33,310 bases of DNA from the NCBI GenBank assembly GCA_003427395.1, contig BFEA01000021.1, positions 3,788,256 to 3,821,565 on the forward strand, given 5' to 3'. The stretch's first letter is position 1; each line of letters begins with the position of its first letter. A program made the position numbers and the translations under genes. The stretch is from Chara braunii. Lineage: Eukaryota > Streptophyta > Charophyceae > Charales > Characeae. Below are positions 20,130 through 30,113 of this stretch, in pieces. The notes beneath the pieces were generated by a model, which made no database searches, was not told the DNA's origin, and saw nothing but the letters and a program-made list of their open reading frames with translations.

Positions 20130-21825
20130 CCTTAATGACCAAGTCAATCTTCACACAATACTGCCTTCCTCCCAACCTTCCCCCAGATACAACCCATTTC
20201 ATTCGCAATCTGCTTTCAGACAATCAACAACTGAAACTGAGCTTGCACATGCATTCTTTTACTTCAATCTGACTTATGTCCTGAAAGTCAAAGTCAAGAC
20301 CAAGTATAGGATTCATGCAATACACTCAGTCAAACGTAGAGAGATGTACAGGTAGGGGTTATAGTTGGGTTTATAGAGGGAGTCAAGGGATTACCACTCA
20401 GTTCCCTGCCTCCAGGACTCCGCCTGAGTCCCGGCAAAGCTCCCGCAATCGGTGGGGCAACCTTCCACAAAGTTCTTGGCGTGGGTTACGGTTCACACGC
20501 CCGCCTGCCGCCTTCCTCTCAGGGCCAAGGGACCAGACTTAGAGGGGAGAGGCAGAAGAAGGGGGTTTAAGACTCTCAGATTCAGGGGGGGTTGCACTCA
20601 GACGCGCAGGAGAGGGCCTTCAAATCTTTAGCGCCTGAGGGCCCCACAATGGCAGCCAAAATTTCGCAACAGCTTGGTCAACCAGCAGTCCACCCGCCGA
20701 AACCAGTTTCCTGATAAATCCCCTGGTCGCAGCAATAGTCCTCTCTGCCACCACTCCCCCAAACTACAGCAGCAGTCTTTCTTGCAGCCCAACTCCTTCT
20801 CCTACACCACGCCTCCACCTCTCATAATGGCACTGTAATCACACAATTTTATACCAGCCGTATCTAGGATAGCACAGCAGCCCGCGACAAGGTCAGCAAC
20901 CTGTTGTTGCAGCACAACAGTCAGATCAAACCGCGAAGCCCACAGTAGAGGCGGCCGAAAATGTCGCAGCTTGGCAGTCCGCTTCTCTCTCTTCCCTTAC
21001 CAACGAACGACGCATTAAACATCGAACATGTCTTGCAATCCCGTGGACTGCTGACTCTTGCCTCTTCGATCCGCCAGCCATCAGTCTGGCCCACCCTTCG
21101 TAGCCAGTCTGATGTGTACAGGCACCTTACGATGAGCTTAATAGAGCTCGACAAGATACCGCGCCCACTGTAATCAAGCCGCAACCCAAGAAAATGCAGC
21201 ACAGACTTAGGACAACGATAACCCTTCCCTTCAACTGTGCGCAGTACCCCGACTTCAGACACGCGGCTAGCCGATGCCACCCACAGACTCCCACTGCAGC
21301 AGTGGGAGCTCGTATAGCTGTTGCCTACGAAGTTGGCAGCAGAAGTACACAAACCTTCAGTCAGGCCGGATGCAAATCCCGCCCGGCCCACAGAGTGTCT
21401 CAGTAAGCCCGGAGCACCGCGCTCGGATCTCGTGTGGATGGATAAATAGCCAAGTGAACACTAACTACGGCTACGGGGTCATTGCGGACGAGAAGACGAC
21501 CACCCATGCAGCCCAGCTGAGCCCTTCAGTCATGCACGGGGGCGTGGCCACTACGAACCAATCGGGACCGTAGTGTCGTCTGCAGGCGACACCGCGGCGA
21601 AAGGAGTCATAATACCGAACGCGTGGCAGGTAGGTGAACCCCTTCCTCCCACCTATGCCCCGCTTAGGACGAAACTCCTGCGATCTTACAGAGCCACATC
21701 CCACTCTTCAGTCGCTTGCTCAGGCGATAGAGAAAAGCAAGCTACTTCCCTCGACAGGAGGTGCGACGCGTCGGGCCACAGGTAAATCTCCAGCCCCGCA
21801 ACTCACACCCCGCTACTATTGTCGA
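20130..21825. other. Unassigned region after the stem-loop array
   Basis: Overlapping plus and minus frames up to 156 codons (20921-21391 minus) have no recognisable domain. CTGTTGT (20901-20907) pairs with ACAACAG (20914-20920). It may be the leader or LTR of the element carrying the repeats upstream, but no TG...CA ends or primer-binding site were identified. Confidence 0.35.
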
Positions 21826-22032
21826 AAGGATGAGCAAAATCAAATGAATCTGCTACCAAATTATGGCCCGATATATGCCCACCCTCCTTTCCTCCTCAGC
21901 CTCCTCTCGTCTCCTTCTCTCCCTTTACCTCACTTGATCTCCCTTCACCTCAACTCCTTCCTTTGAACGGGTGAACAAAAATCGGAGTGAATCTTCCGCT
22001 AGAGCACGGAAAGATACACTGCCAGTTCCGAG
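21826..22032. repeat. Two copies of a dispersed repeat head, related to 28976-29036
   Basis: TCGAAAGGATGAGCAAAATC (21823 onward) and GAACAAAAATCGGAGTGAATC (from about 21972, continuing to ATACACTGCCA at 22024) both match parts of the sequence at 28976-29036. Each copy is next to pyrimidine-rich DNA. Confidence 0.65.
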
Positions 22033-22614
22033 TTCGCCCCCCCCCGCGCGTTGTCCTTCTCCACTAACTTTCCCCTTACTAATCTTCGCTTCGATCTGAC
22101 TCCAAATTCTTATTCGCCATCATTCAAACCCCCACCTACTACTCCCCCTCGTCCGTTTTTATTTAAGGTTCGGATGAGATCTCCGCTTTTCAACATCCCC
22201 TCACCATAACCTCACGCTGCTCTCTTCTTTACTATCTCTAGATCTATTACTCTACTGCTAGAACGTTCATGACAACCATGATCGCCCGGACCCAGAACCC
22301 CAGATTCGACTTTTCTCCCACCAAAAATCGACAGGGGATGAGGAAATTACGGCCTCACCCTCCCACCATGCTCGTTTCCCCGTCCGCTCTGCCGCTCCGA
22401 TCTCCGAATGCACCTGGCTCAGCCGCCCCCCCCGAGTTCATCCCTCTTCCTCCTGCCTATTGACGTCAACTTTACAGACGTCCGCACATAGCGCAGCCGC
22501 TGGCAGCAGTCCAGCCCCGCAATAGCAGGTAGGAAAATGACGACGAACAAACGTCGTGCCCGCGCCACTCTCCAATTTATACGTGCCATCCGGGCCAGTG
22601 AGTCACTGAAGTAA
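22033..22614. other. Unassigned pyrimidine-rich sequence with short open frame
   Basis: A TATTTAAGG box at about 22158 lies 111 bp before an ATG (22269) that opens a 64-codon Pro-rich frame ending at 22463. TATA-like boxes are frequent in such DNA and the peptide has no motif, so no gene is called. Confidence 0.3.
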
Positions 22615-22946
22615 AATCAAGAGGCTGTGCACAGCCATTCATTCATTTCCTGTGGAGCCATGCGAAAACGTTGCTACACCATCTTATGCAATAGTGCTCT
22701 GCGGATGCCCAAAGTATTTAGTAACACGCGTGCTGTGTGAGCGCACAGTATCACGTGTGAGACCTCCAGGATGGCTCAGTGTATGTGCACAATGTGTTGC
22801 TGGGCGCTGTGTTGTTACAACCATTGAAAGTGAATTTTTATCTGGCTGCCATATCTCTGAGTATAGCGTGGGCTCACATCGCTGGTTTACTGCGCTGCTG
22901 TTTACATGCGAGAAAAGTGTGACTGAGAACGAGTCTGATTGCAGCC

Positions 22947-22955
22947 AATAATAAC

Positions 22956-23023
<68 letters not shown>
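22947..23023. repeat. (AAT)n microsatellite 1
   Basis: About 25 AAT units. The upstream flank GAGTCTGATTG is shared with microsatellite 4. Confidence 0.95.
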
Positions 23024-23025
<2 letters not shown>

Positions 23026-23860
23026 CATGGATGAAGCATAGAAATCCAAAATCCAAAATCACACTGATGTCCATGTAGTCAAAGCCAGATAGCGCAATGG
23101 AATCAAGTAACCATCCATTTGAGACTAATACAGCAGAATCGTGAGTAATGTCCAGGCACAACCGGGCAACTCCAACATCATAACCCAATGCAACTCTCTC
23201 TCTCGAGTAGCGCCTGGCGCCCTATCTACACTACAGCCTATTCTCTATGACTATAGTATGAAAACAACCAGACAATTTGATGACGAGTGAGTGATGACGT
23301 CAATACCACTGTCGAGTCCCTCTCCACTAGATACGTCCTCTCTTCACCCACACTCTTCCTTGATAACTCACATAGCTCCCTTCACCTCTACTGCACCCTC
23401 ATGTGGCCTGACTATGGCCGCCAGTGGCCCTGTATGCAGGCAGCGCCCTACATCCTAGTGCTAGCCTGCCTCATCCCAACGCAGCGCAGCAATGCACAGC
23501 GTAGCAGCTTGCATTCGCCCAGCGTGCCAGCAATGCCCGCATTGGCCAAGACCCCTGCCCACTCGCATTTTCTGCCTATACGCCAATGCTGCGTGTGGGC
23601 GGTCTGCCGTGAGCCTGCGTTTCAGACCCAGACCCTGCGCCCAGGCCTTATTGATGTCAATGCTTCTTTCTCATCGGTCTACATCGGCAATGCTGCAACT
23701 GTCTGATACCCACCTTACGATAATATTTGAAAGAAAAGGCCTGTTCGTGGATATTCTGACCAACCTTCACTAAGGGCGGTCACAGATCTGGCCCGCTTTC
23801 ACTTAGGGCGGTCATAGGTCTGCTGTGCTGCCTTTACATACGTGGGAAGTATGAATGTAC

Positions 23861-23900
23861 ATAATAATAATAATAATAATAATAATAATAGTAATAATAA
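23861..23900. repeat. (AAT)n microsatellite 2
   Basis: About 13 AAT units with one interruption. Confidence 0.95.
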
Positions 23901-24203
23901 AATGCAAGGGACTTGAATGTGGACGAAACCCGTAATCCAAATCGCAAAGTCACACTGAAGCCCAAGCAGTCAAAACAAGAGCAGATAACACATTGGAACC
24001 GAGTAGCCATCCATTTGAAAAGATACAGCAGAAATATGAGTCAATGTCCGTAGCACAATCGTGCAACATAAACAGGATAACCCAATATAGCCCCTTTCTC
24101 TTGAATGGCGTTCGGCGCCCTATCACAACCTAATTCGGCATGGAAGTAATCAGACAACCAGACGACCGGTTAGACATCAATGCCGACCTCTTCTCTTATC
24201 CAG

Positions 24204-24301
24204 GTACGTCTCTCTCTTCACTCATATTCTCCCTTGGTAACCCACACAACACCCTTTACCTCCGAGGAACCCCCCTCGCCCTTTCTCCTCTGCGCACACA
24301 G
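24204..24301 (+). promoter_or_regulatory. Splice-like GTACGT...CACACAG segment after module 2
   Basis: CCAG|GTACGTCTCTC matches a eukaryotic 5' splice donor. A pyrimidine-rich stretch leads to CACACAG at 24301, a possible acceptor 98 bp on. Whether it is ever transcribed is unknown. Confidence 0.3.
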
Positions 24302-24427
24302 GCAGCCAGGCTATGGCCGCCAGTGCCTTATTCCACAGGCAGCGCCCAACCGTTCATTCATTCATGCGTAAGCCATGCGAGAACGCTGTCTCAGTGTCTT
24401 GTTCGAGGAGGCCTGCATTGAGCCCGG

Positions 24428-24740
24428 AGGACGCGATGGGCGTGTGTGATTGTGTCCCCGTGTGTAAGTGACTGTGTCACTGCGTGTCACCGTATCACAG
24501 TATCTGTGTGGTTGTTGCAGTGCCCTGCCCTGCCTGTTTTGTTTGGTGGTCTGTTGACTTATTTGTCAGTCTTTGTCCGTTTGTCATCTGTCTGTTCGTG
24601 CCGACTGTCTGTTAGTGCTGCCTGCCTGTCTGTGTTGAGCCTGTCTGCTTGCCGCAACCCGTTCTGGCTGTGGGTGTCCGACCGCCTACTTCAGACTGTC
24701 TATCTGTTTGGCAGTCTGTATGTCTGTGTCTGTCGGCCTC
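24428..24740. repeat. Degenerate TG/TCTG-rich simple sequence
   Basis: Many imperfect TGTCTG and GTGTGT steps. It gives rise to a long Cys/Ser/Val-rich open frame (24446-25000) that is not protein-like. Confidence 0.6.
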
Positions 24741-25148
24741 CCCTTCTTTCCTCTCACTGGGGATGCGGTACAACTCAATTAGTCCCAGTCCAGCCAGTCC
24801 AATCCAGTCAAGCAAGTACCGACCGGGGCTGTGTACACCGTGGGTCAGGGAAACAGGGCAGACCAACGAGTCACAAAAATATAATTCGAGAGGCCGCGCA
24901 CAAACATTCATTCATTATCCAGCGGAAGCCACGTGGAAACGCTGTCCCAACGTCTTGTGCGAGGAAGCCTGCACCAACGCCTGAGGACGAAGTGTGCTGA
25001 AGGTTAGTTAGTGCAGCCATAGCTTCCGTAGTCAGTGATAGGCGAGTTCACGAATGTGTTACGGAGGGCGTGCGTGTCGTCAGTTTGCTGTGCCTCCGTT
25101 TTGCTGTCACGAGAAGTGCGAAGAAAAATGAGCCTGTTTGTAGAATAG

Positions 25149-25179
<31 letters not shown>

Positions 25180-25195
25180 TAATAATAATAATAAT
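25149..25195. repeat. (AAT)n microsatellite 3
   Basis: About 15 AAT units with one AAC interruption. Confidence 0.95.
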
Positions 25196-25503
25196 TGAAC
25201 TTCAGAAAATCTGACAGTATCATTCACCTGAGGCCAGATAGTCTTGGCCTTGAATCAACAACAGACTTGCATCACCGGATTCACTAAATAAGAACACACC
25301 AATAGTTTATAATTTGCTACGCTGAAAATGTCCCATCCTCATTCATTCACAAAAAATCAGAGTTGATATCCTATCTGGCGATAGGCGCTCAGACTACAAC
25401 TGGCAGATCCTATCTAGCCTAATACTACATCGCCAAGATGTCAACGATCAGCTTCCCGAAGTACGATCATACAGCGGCCTATGTTGTATGCTATTAGCAC
25501 CAG

Positions 25504-25546
25504 GTACGTCTCTCACTACACTCACAACCTGTTTCTCACCACACAG
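25504..25546 (+). promoter_or_regulatory. Splice-like segment after module 3
   Basis: CACCAG|GTACGTCTCTC followed 43 bp on by CACACAG|ATGCC. That distance is below the usual minimum for introns, so function is doubtful. The same CACACAG/ATGCC junction follows module 4. Confidence 0.25.
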
Positions 25547-26130
25547 ATGCCATATGCACCCAAGGACCACCCGGCGCCACACCCAGCTCATGGTGGTGCA
25601 GCTCGGCTATGGATGCCCGCCGCTTCCTGCACGCCCGCGAGAGTGTGAGTGCCCAGCCAGCCAATAGCGCAGTAGTGCTCACGCAGCCTGCAGTCTGTTC
25701 CCAAATGCCCAATAAGGAGGCAGACCCCTTTGCTGTCTCGAAGCGGCCTGCCTACGTCCAGTCCCAGGGAGCTTCCTGTAGGCCCCGGTAGTATGAGGCC
25801 CAGCACGATCTAGAACAGGCCTGGGGCCTGTGGTGGTTGTATGTGCCAACTGTCTCTGGCATGTGACCCAGTACCCTCATCCAGCCCGGGGCCTGGATTC
25901 TTTTAACCAACTGGCTCTGCGCAACTGCGGAATTTTCCCTCTAGTTGCGCGGTGATCAGAGTAGGCCCTGAAGGTCTCGTCGAGCCTGCCTTCACTAAGG
26001 GCGGCCGACTTTCTGCAAAATGGGGTCTAACGGGGCTCATAGAGGCAAGTGCCAAGTGGTCACGTGGCGAGTCAAGTGGTGGACTAGACTGCCGTGCAAA
26101 TGCATAGAATAGCAGTGAGTCCACAGTCCG
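25547..26130. other. Inter-module sequence
   Basis: It contains CTAAGGGCGG at about 25995, also present at 23773 and 23804, so parts are repeated within the array. No gene. Confidence 0.4.
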
Positions 26131-26647
26131 TTAGTGGTAAGGTTCGGTCAGTCCCAGTCTGGTCTAGCAAGTTCCACACGGGACTGTGTGCACTTTGGGC
26201 TAGGGAAATGGACCAGATCAGGGCCCTACAGAAGTATAAGTCAAGAGGCAGCGCCTCAGTTATTCATTCGTTCATGCGAAAGCCATGCGGAAGTGCTGTC
26301 TCAGCATCTTGTGCAAGGAGGTCCGTAGGAGGCCCGAAGATAAAGCGAGCGAGAGTGACGTAGTGTGGTCATAGCGCTAGGTTCATGGCGGCTCTAGCCG
26401 CCACGGCCGTAGCTGGTGCGTGGTGCATGTGTTGTGTGTGGGTGTTTCTGAGTGTCGCGTATGGGATATCCAAGGGCGATCCCGAGTGTGAACATCGAGT
26501 TGTTTGGGCGCTCAGTCGCCATAGTCAGCGGAAGTGAACTGTTATCTGGAAACCATATCTCTGATTATTGTGTGGGCGCATGTCGCTGGTTTGCTGTGAA
26601 GCCTGTTCGCAGGTCCAAGAAGCTAGGGAGAAAACAAGTCTGACTGT

Positions 26648-26720
<73 letters not shown>
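26648..26720. repeat. (AAT)n microsatellite 4
   Basis: About 23 AAT units. The upstream flank CAAGTCTGACTG resembles that of microsatellite 1. Confidence 0.95.
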
Positions 26721-27027
26721 TAATGATGCAAGACACGAGCAAGAGTGAGCATCAGAAACCAAACAGCATCACACCCATGAGACCAGACAGCCGTGACCTT
26801 GGGCCTGTAGTAGCGTTGCATCACGAGTTTCATCTAATAAGAACACACCAAGAGTTCATAATTGACAATGCTGAACTAGTTCCACCATCATCAACGAAGG
26901 ATCATAGTTGATAACCTACTTGGTGCCCGACGCCCAGACTAAGTATGGCAGATCGTATCTAGCTGACGCCAACAACTTTCTCTACTACGAGCAGATCTCA
27001 GCCAATGTAGTTCGTGTTAGGTGTCAG

Positions 27028-27111
27028 GTACGTCTCTCATGCTACATTCTCATTCTCCCTTGTTACCCTTCATATTTCCCTTCACTTACAGCCTCGCGCC
27101 TCACTACACAG
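27028..27111 (+). promoter_or_regulatory. Splice-like segment after module 4
   Basis: GTCAG|GTACGTCTCTC, a pyrimidine-rich stretch, then CTACACAG|ATGCC at 27111: an 84-bp potential intron, a plausible length in plants or algae. Alternative acceptor CTTACAG at about 27091. Confidence 0.3.
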
Positions 27112-27143
27112 ATGCCACTCATACCCAAAGAACTATCAGACAC

Positions 27144-27205
<62 letters not shown>
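27144..27205. repeat. (AAT)n microsatellite 5
   Basis: About 20 AAT units. Minus-strand poly-Ile and plus-strand poly-Asn frames are translations of it. Confidence 0.95.
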
Positions 27206-27207
<2 letters not shown>

Positions 27208-27578
27208 AAGAAATGAGTGAAGGCAAATCTTCAGAAAACAGGGTCATACACATGGTGGCCAGATAGTCGTGGCCCCAACCCAAGCAGACTACTATTACTA
27301 GTTTCACCGAATAAGAACCTAGCAANCTCATATCCGTCACGTCGGCATAGTCTCATCATCATCATCATCAGCGAACCCAATGCTGTTATCCCATCTACCG
27401 CTCGNCGTCCAAACTACANAATGGCAGCTCCTACNTAGCCTACATTACCGAAAGTGACGTCAACAGTTTTCACCGAAGTACGNGCAGCTATCGGCTGATG
27501 CCGAATGTCTCAAGCACTGGTACGTCTCTCTCTAGCATTCACAACCTCGATCCCCTCCCAACACATAGACATCTGAAA

Positions 27579-27583
27579 ATAAC

Positions 27584-27635
<52 letters not shown>

Positions 27636-27683
27636 TAATAATACTAATATCAGTAATAAAAATAATAATGATGTAATAAAAAT
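27579..27683. repeat. (AAT)n microsatellite 6, interrupted
   Basis: AAT units with several AAC, ACT and AAAT interruptions, the most degenerate of the six. Confidence 0.9.
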
Positions 27684-28064
27684 AAGCAACAGTCAGATGT
27701 CAATTCCAGGCTGCACCACCCTACTGAAGGCCAAATATCGCAGTGTTTCAGAGAGTGGCCTTGCCCTGACAATACACCAATGGAGGTTCGTAGGGCGGAA
27801 AACCGATGTCCATGGAGAGCGTACTCTCTCCTTTCAACACAAGAGTTCAGCTCCCTCATACTCACACCTGGCGCTCAACGCCCAGCCCACATCTACATAG
27901 TTACTGCAAACTACAATAGGACAATGCAACTGTTGACATTAGCGCCAGCCCAGAGTACTTGAAATGTCGTTGACGCAGACCATCGCGAACTACGGGGTAA
28001 GTACCCTCTCCCCATCTTTTACGTCATCATCATTGTTTCGTCACCTTTGCCACCTTCATCATCA

Positions 28065-28172
28065 CCCGGACATCATCATCATCATCATCTTCCCGACATC
28101 ATCATCATCATCATCCTCCCGACATCATCATCATCATCATCCTCCCGACATCATCATCATCATCATTATCCC
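28065..28172. repeat. 26-bp minisatellite with internal (ATC)n
   Basis: CCCGAC followed by five to six ATC units repeats with a 26-bp step (starts near 28065, 28092, 28118, 28144 and 28170; the first step is 27). Since 26 is not a multiple of three, open frames cycle through His, Ser and Ile runs, which are artefacts. Confidence 0.9.
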
Positions 28173-28634
28173 GACACCAATCTTTTCCCCTTTTCAATCT
28201 TTCTTTCTCTTCTTCCTTCGTTGATCTTCCCTTCTCTCTCTTCTCTTCTTCTCTCTCCTCCTTATGCCCTGATGGGCGATGTGCGTATGAATCAAGGATC
28301 CGTAATGTGATGAATTAGGACAATGTGGTGTGAATAGAATTTCGACAAGCATCGTGCGTTCAAAAGGGTGTTGAATAGTGCAGAGAAGACTTAGCCACAA
28401 GTCCTGACCTGATCGGAAATGACCCCCTTTTCGTAGTAAAAGATCGTGCCGCGGAATTCTAGAATGCTGATGACTAAACCCAATCAACGTTTACAATGTA
28501 GACCAAACATACATCATTCTCACTACACGGCATGAAGGGAGTGTACAAACGAAGAGGAGAGGCTAAGATAGAGAAGAGGAGGGGTGTTAGACGAAAGAGC
28601 GGGAAAGATGGGTATGCCGTCGACACCAGTCTGT
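28173..28634. other. Unassigned sequence with a CT-rich start
   Basis: Pyrimidine-rich to about 28262, then mixed sequence. No recognisable gene. Confidence 0.4.
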
Positions 28635-28972
28635 GATACAAGTCCCAAATAATCCCCGTCCAGTGTCTGAATCGCGATGTTGAGTCTGGATCCTATGTCG
28701 TCGAGTCTTGAGTCATAACTCTCTCTCCCTTTTCTCCTTCTCCATCTCTCCTCTCTCCCTTTCTCTCTTTCTCTCTCTCTCACACACACACACAACACAC
28801 GTTGATACAAGTCCCAAATAATCCCCGTCCAGTGTCTGAATCGCGATGTTGAGTCTGGATCCAATGTCGTCGAGTCTTGAGTCACAACTCTCTCTCCCTT
28901 TTCTCCTTCTCCATCTCTCCTCTCTCCCTCTCTCTCTTTCTCTCTCTCTCACACACACACACAACACACGTT
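28635..28972. repeat. 169-bp tandem duplication
   Basis: Copies 28635-28803 and 28804-28972 both start GATACAAGTCCCAAATAATC and end in CT-rich, then (CA)n sequence and CAACACACGTT. Only about three substitutions were seen, so the duplication is recent. Minus-strand frames with repeated Arg-Glu come from the CT part. Confidence 0.95.
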
Positions 28973-28975
28973 CCA

Positions 28976-29060
28976 TCGATAGGATGAGCAAAACGGGATG
29001 AATCTTTCGCTGAGACGTGGAAATATACACTGCCACTTTTTGGTCTGCTCATTCTATCGA
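28976..29060. repeat. Dispersed repeat, third copy
   Basis: TCGATAGGATGAGCAAAACG, then ATGAATCTTTCGCTGAG and GGAAATATACACTGCCA, match the segments near 21826 and 21972-22032. Confidence 0.65.
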
Positions 29061-29636
29061 TCCACGTTGTGTGCGGCGAAGCGTGAGTCGGAGACTTAGC
29101 TATTCGGCGATGCGTATCTCACCCAATCTCTCCCTCTCTCTCTCACTCGCACTTTCTCCCCTATCTCTCTCACTCTCTCTCTCGATCCGTTGCTGTCGCC
29201 GTCTTCAGCGCTGTCATCGTCGTCAGTCGGTCTTCGTCATTGTTGTCTGACCGTATGTTTAGGTACGTATTCTCCCCTTTCTCCTTTTCTCCTTTCCCCC
29301 TCCTTCTTTCTTCTCCCTCCTTTCTTCCTTCTTCCTATTCTCACCTCCTCTTTTTCCGTCGGCGTTTTCTGCCCCAGTTGTGATCGCTGCCCACCTTTGC
29401 GTTGCTTGCCTGGATTCCTTCCCGTCTCTTTTCTTTGTCTGCGCCCCCGCTGTACTCCAGTGCTCGTATTGCCTGACCCTGAGGCGGGAGCCTACCGACC
29501 TTAACCGGTTGGCCTCTTTACTAAGTGAATCAGTCCCAATATCGGGGCGTGATTCATTTGGGCACCTCGGGGCAGGTAGGTCGTCGAGAAAACACAAAAA
29601 AAGTAAAAGAAAATCAAAACTGAAACAACGAATCTA
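29061..29636. other. CT-rich sequence without a recognised gene
   Basis: CT-rich at 29127-29183 and 29270-29350. AG|GTACGTAT at 29261-29270 is another donor-like site. TGAATCA (29526) and TGATTCA (29549) flank a short GC hairpin. Confidence 0.4.
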
Positions 29637-29673
29637 ACGGGACTCAACCCCGTAATCCCTCCCTACTTTGCCA
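29637..29673 (-). pseudogene. tRNA-like relic 1 (A box and T-arm, internal deletion)
   Basis: On the minus strand TGGCAAAGTAGG (29673-29662) fits the pol III A box TRGCNNAGTNGG. Then ACGGG-GTTGAGT-CCCGT (29653-29637) forms a perfect five-pair T-arm with a 7-nt loop. Only 8 nt separate the two, so the anticodon arm is missing. Confidence 0.4.
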
Positions 29674-29719
29674 AGTGTCGGAGCCCCACGACACTCGGTT
29701 CTAACTAACAACTAACTGC

Positions 29720-29760
29720 ACTAACTCCTACTTGTAAGGTCGCGGGTTCGAATCCCGCCG
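29720..29760 (+). pseudogene. tRNA-like relic 2 (3' half with canonical T-arm)
   Basis: GCGGG-TTCGAAT-CCCGC (29742-29758) is a textbook T-arm containing the B box GGTTCGAATCC. CTTGTAA just upstream looks like an anticodon loop (TGT, Thr), but its flanking stem does not pair well. No good A box was found upstream. This is a tRNA fragment or tRNA-derived SINE, not a working gene. Confidence 0.45.
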
Positions 29761-29815
29761 TTCAGAGGGTGGATGATAAAAAAGAACAAGCCCCGCCCCC
29801 TTTTGTAGCTAGCAA

Positions 29816-29900
29816 AAGAGCTAGCCCAGAGGCAGGTCGGATTCGATCCCAGTGTCCTTGGCTTATCAGTCCGTTTCCTCTACCTACTGGGCTAGCTCTT
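29816..29900 (-). pseudogene. tRNA-like element 3 enclosed by a 14-bp inverted repeat
   Basis: On the minus strand TAGCCCAGTAGG (29894-29883) is a full match to the A box, and GGGATCGAATCC lies about 30 nt further on as a near B box, roughly the spacing of a real tRNA. The ends AAGAGCTAGCCCAG and CTGGGCTAGCTCTT (29816-29829 and 29887-29900) are perfectly complementary, giving an unusually long terminal stem that includes the A box. The T-stem and anticodon stem pair poorly. Probably a SINE-like or decayed tRNA sequence. Confidence 0.45.
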
Positions 29901-30093
29901 ACCACAGTATAATAAAGAGCCGCCTTCCTATAAGTAGGTGTAGTAGGTATGACTTTCTCAGCCTGCGTGCTTGTGCACGCTTGCTAGTTAGTGCGTCCGT
30001 CCTTAGGCTTGTCGATTTGAGTATGCGCGCGCCTTGAAGAGCACTTATTTCATCGGAAGGTCCGAAGACCGGTACTTAGCCGTGGCTGCGGTG
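29901..30093. other. Unassigned sequence
   Basis: No gene or repeat was seen. Confidence 0.4.
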
Positions 30094-30113
30094 TCGGGAC
30101 TGGTGAGTCCCGA
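30094..30113. other. Perfect 8-bp stem-loop
   Basis: TCGGGACT pairs with AGTCCCGA around GGTG. Confidence 0.6.

Larger units (their letters stand above)
22615..28002 (+). repeat. Array of six diverged (AAT)n + ~307-bp + GTACGT modules
   Basis: Six modules lie between the end of an AAT microsatellite and a donor-like site: 23024-23330, 23901-24203, 25196-25503, 26721-27027, 27206-27519 and 27684-27996 (307, 303, 308, 307, 314 and 313 bp). Two subtypes exist. The first two share CCATCCATTTGA and a GGCGCCCTATC block. The next three share GCCAGATAGTCxTGGCC, AATAAGAACAC and GGCAGATCxTATCTAGC. The shared end is CAGGTACGTCTCTC or a variant. A second segment (TTCATTCATTCATGCGxAAGCCATGCG...CTGTCTCAGCGTCTTGT) recurs near 22640, 24350, 24910 and 26265. 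No protein frame is conserved. Confidence 0.8.

Noticed and set aside
20921-21391. 156-codon minus-strand frame
   Set aside because: No motif, overlapped by several plus-strand frames of similar length, and no supporting promoter or splice signals.
22156-22463. Small gene with TATTTAAGG promoter and 64-codon frame
   Set aside because: The peptide is Pro-rich without any motif, and TATA-like words are common here.
22684-23188. Poly-Tyr, poly-Leu, poly-Ile and poly-Asn frames across the AAT tracts
   Set aside because: Pure translations of the microsatellite in different frames.
24446-25000. 184-codon plus-strand frame
   Set aside because: The first half is a Cys/Ser/Val/Leu translation of degenerate TGTCTG repeats; the second half is a repeated segment found elsewhere in the array in other frames.
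28523-29036. Minus-strand frames of 107 and 120 codons with repeated peptide blocks
   Set aside because: They reflect the 169-bp duplication and its CT-rich tract read as Arg-Glu, not a repeated protein domain.
29701-29760. Functional tRNA-Thr gene
   Set aside because: The T-arm is perfect, but the anticodon stem does not pair and no A box or acceptor stem is present.
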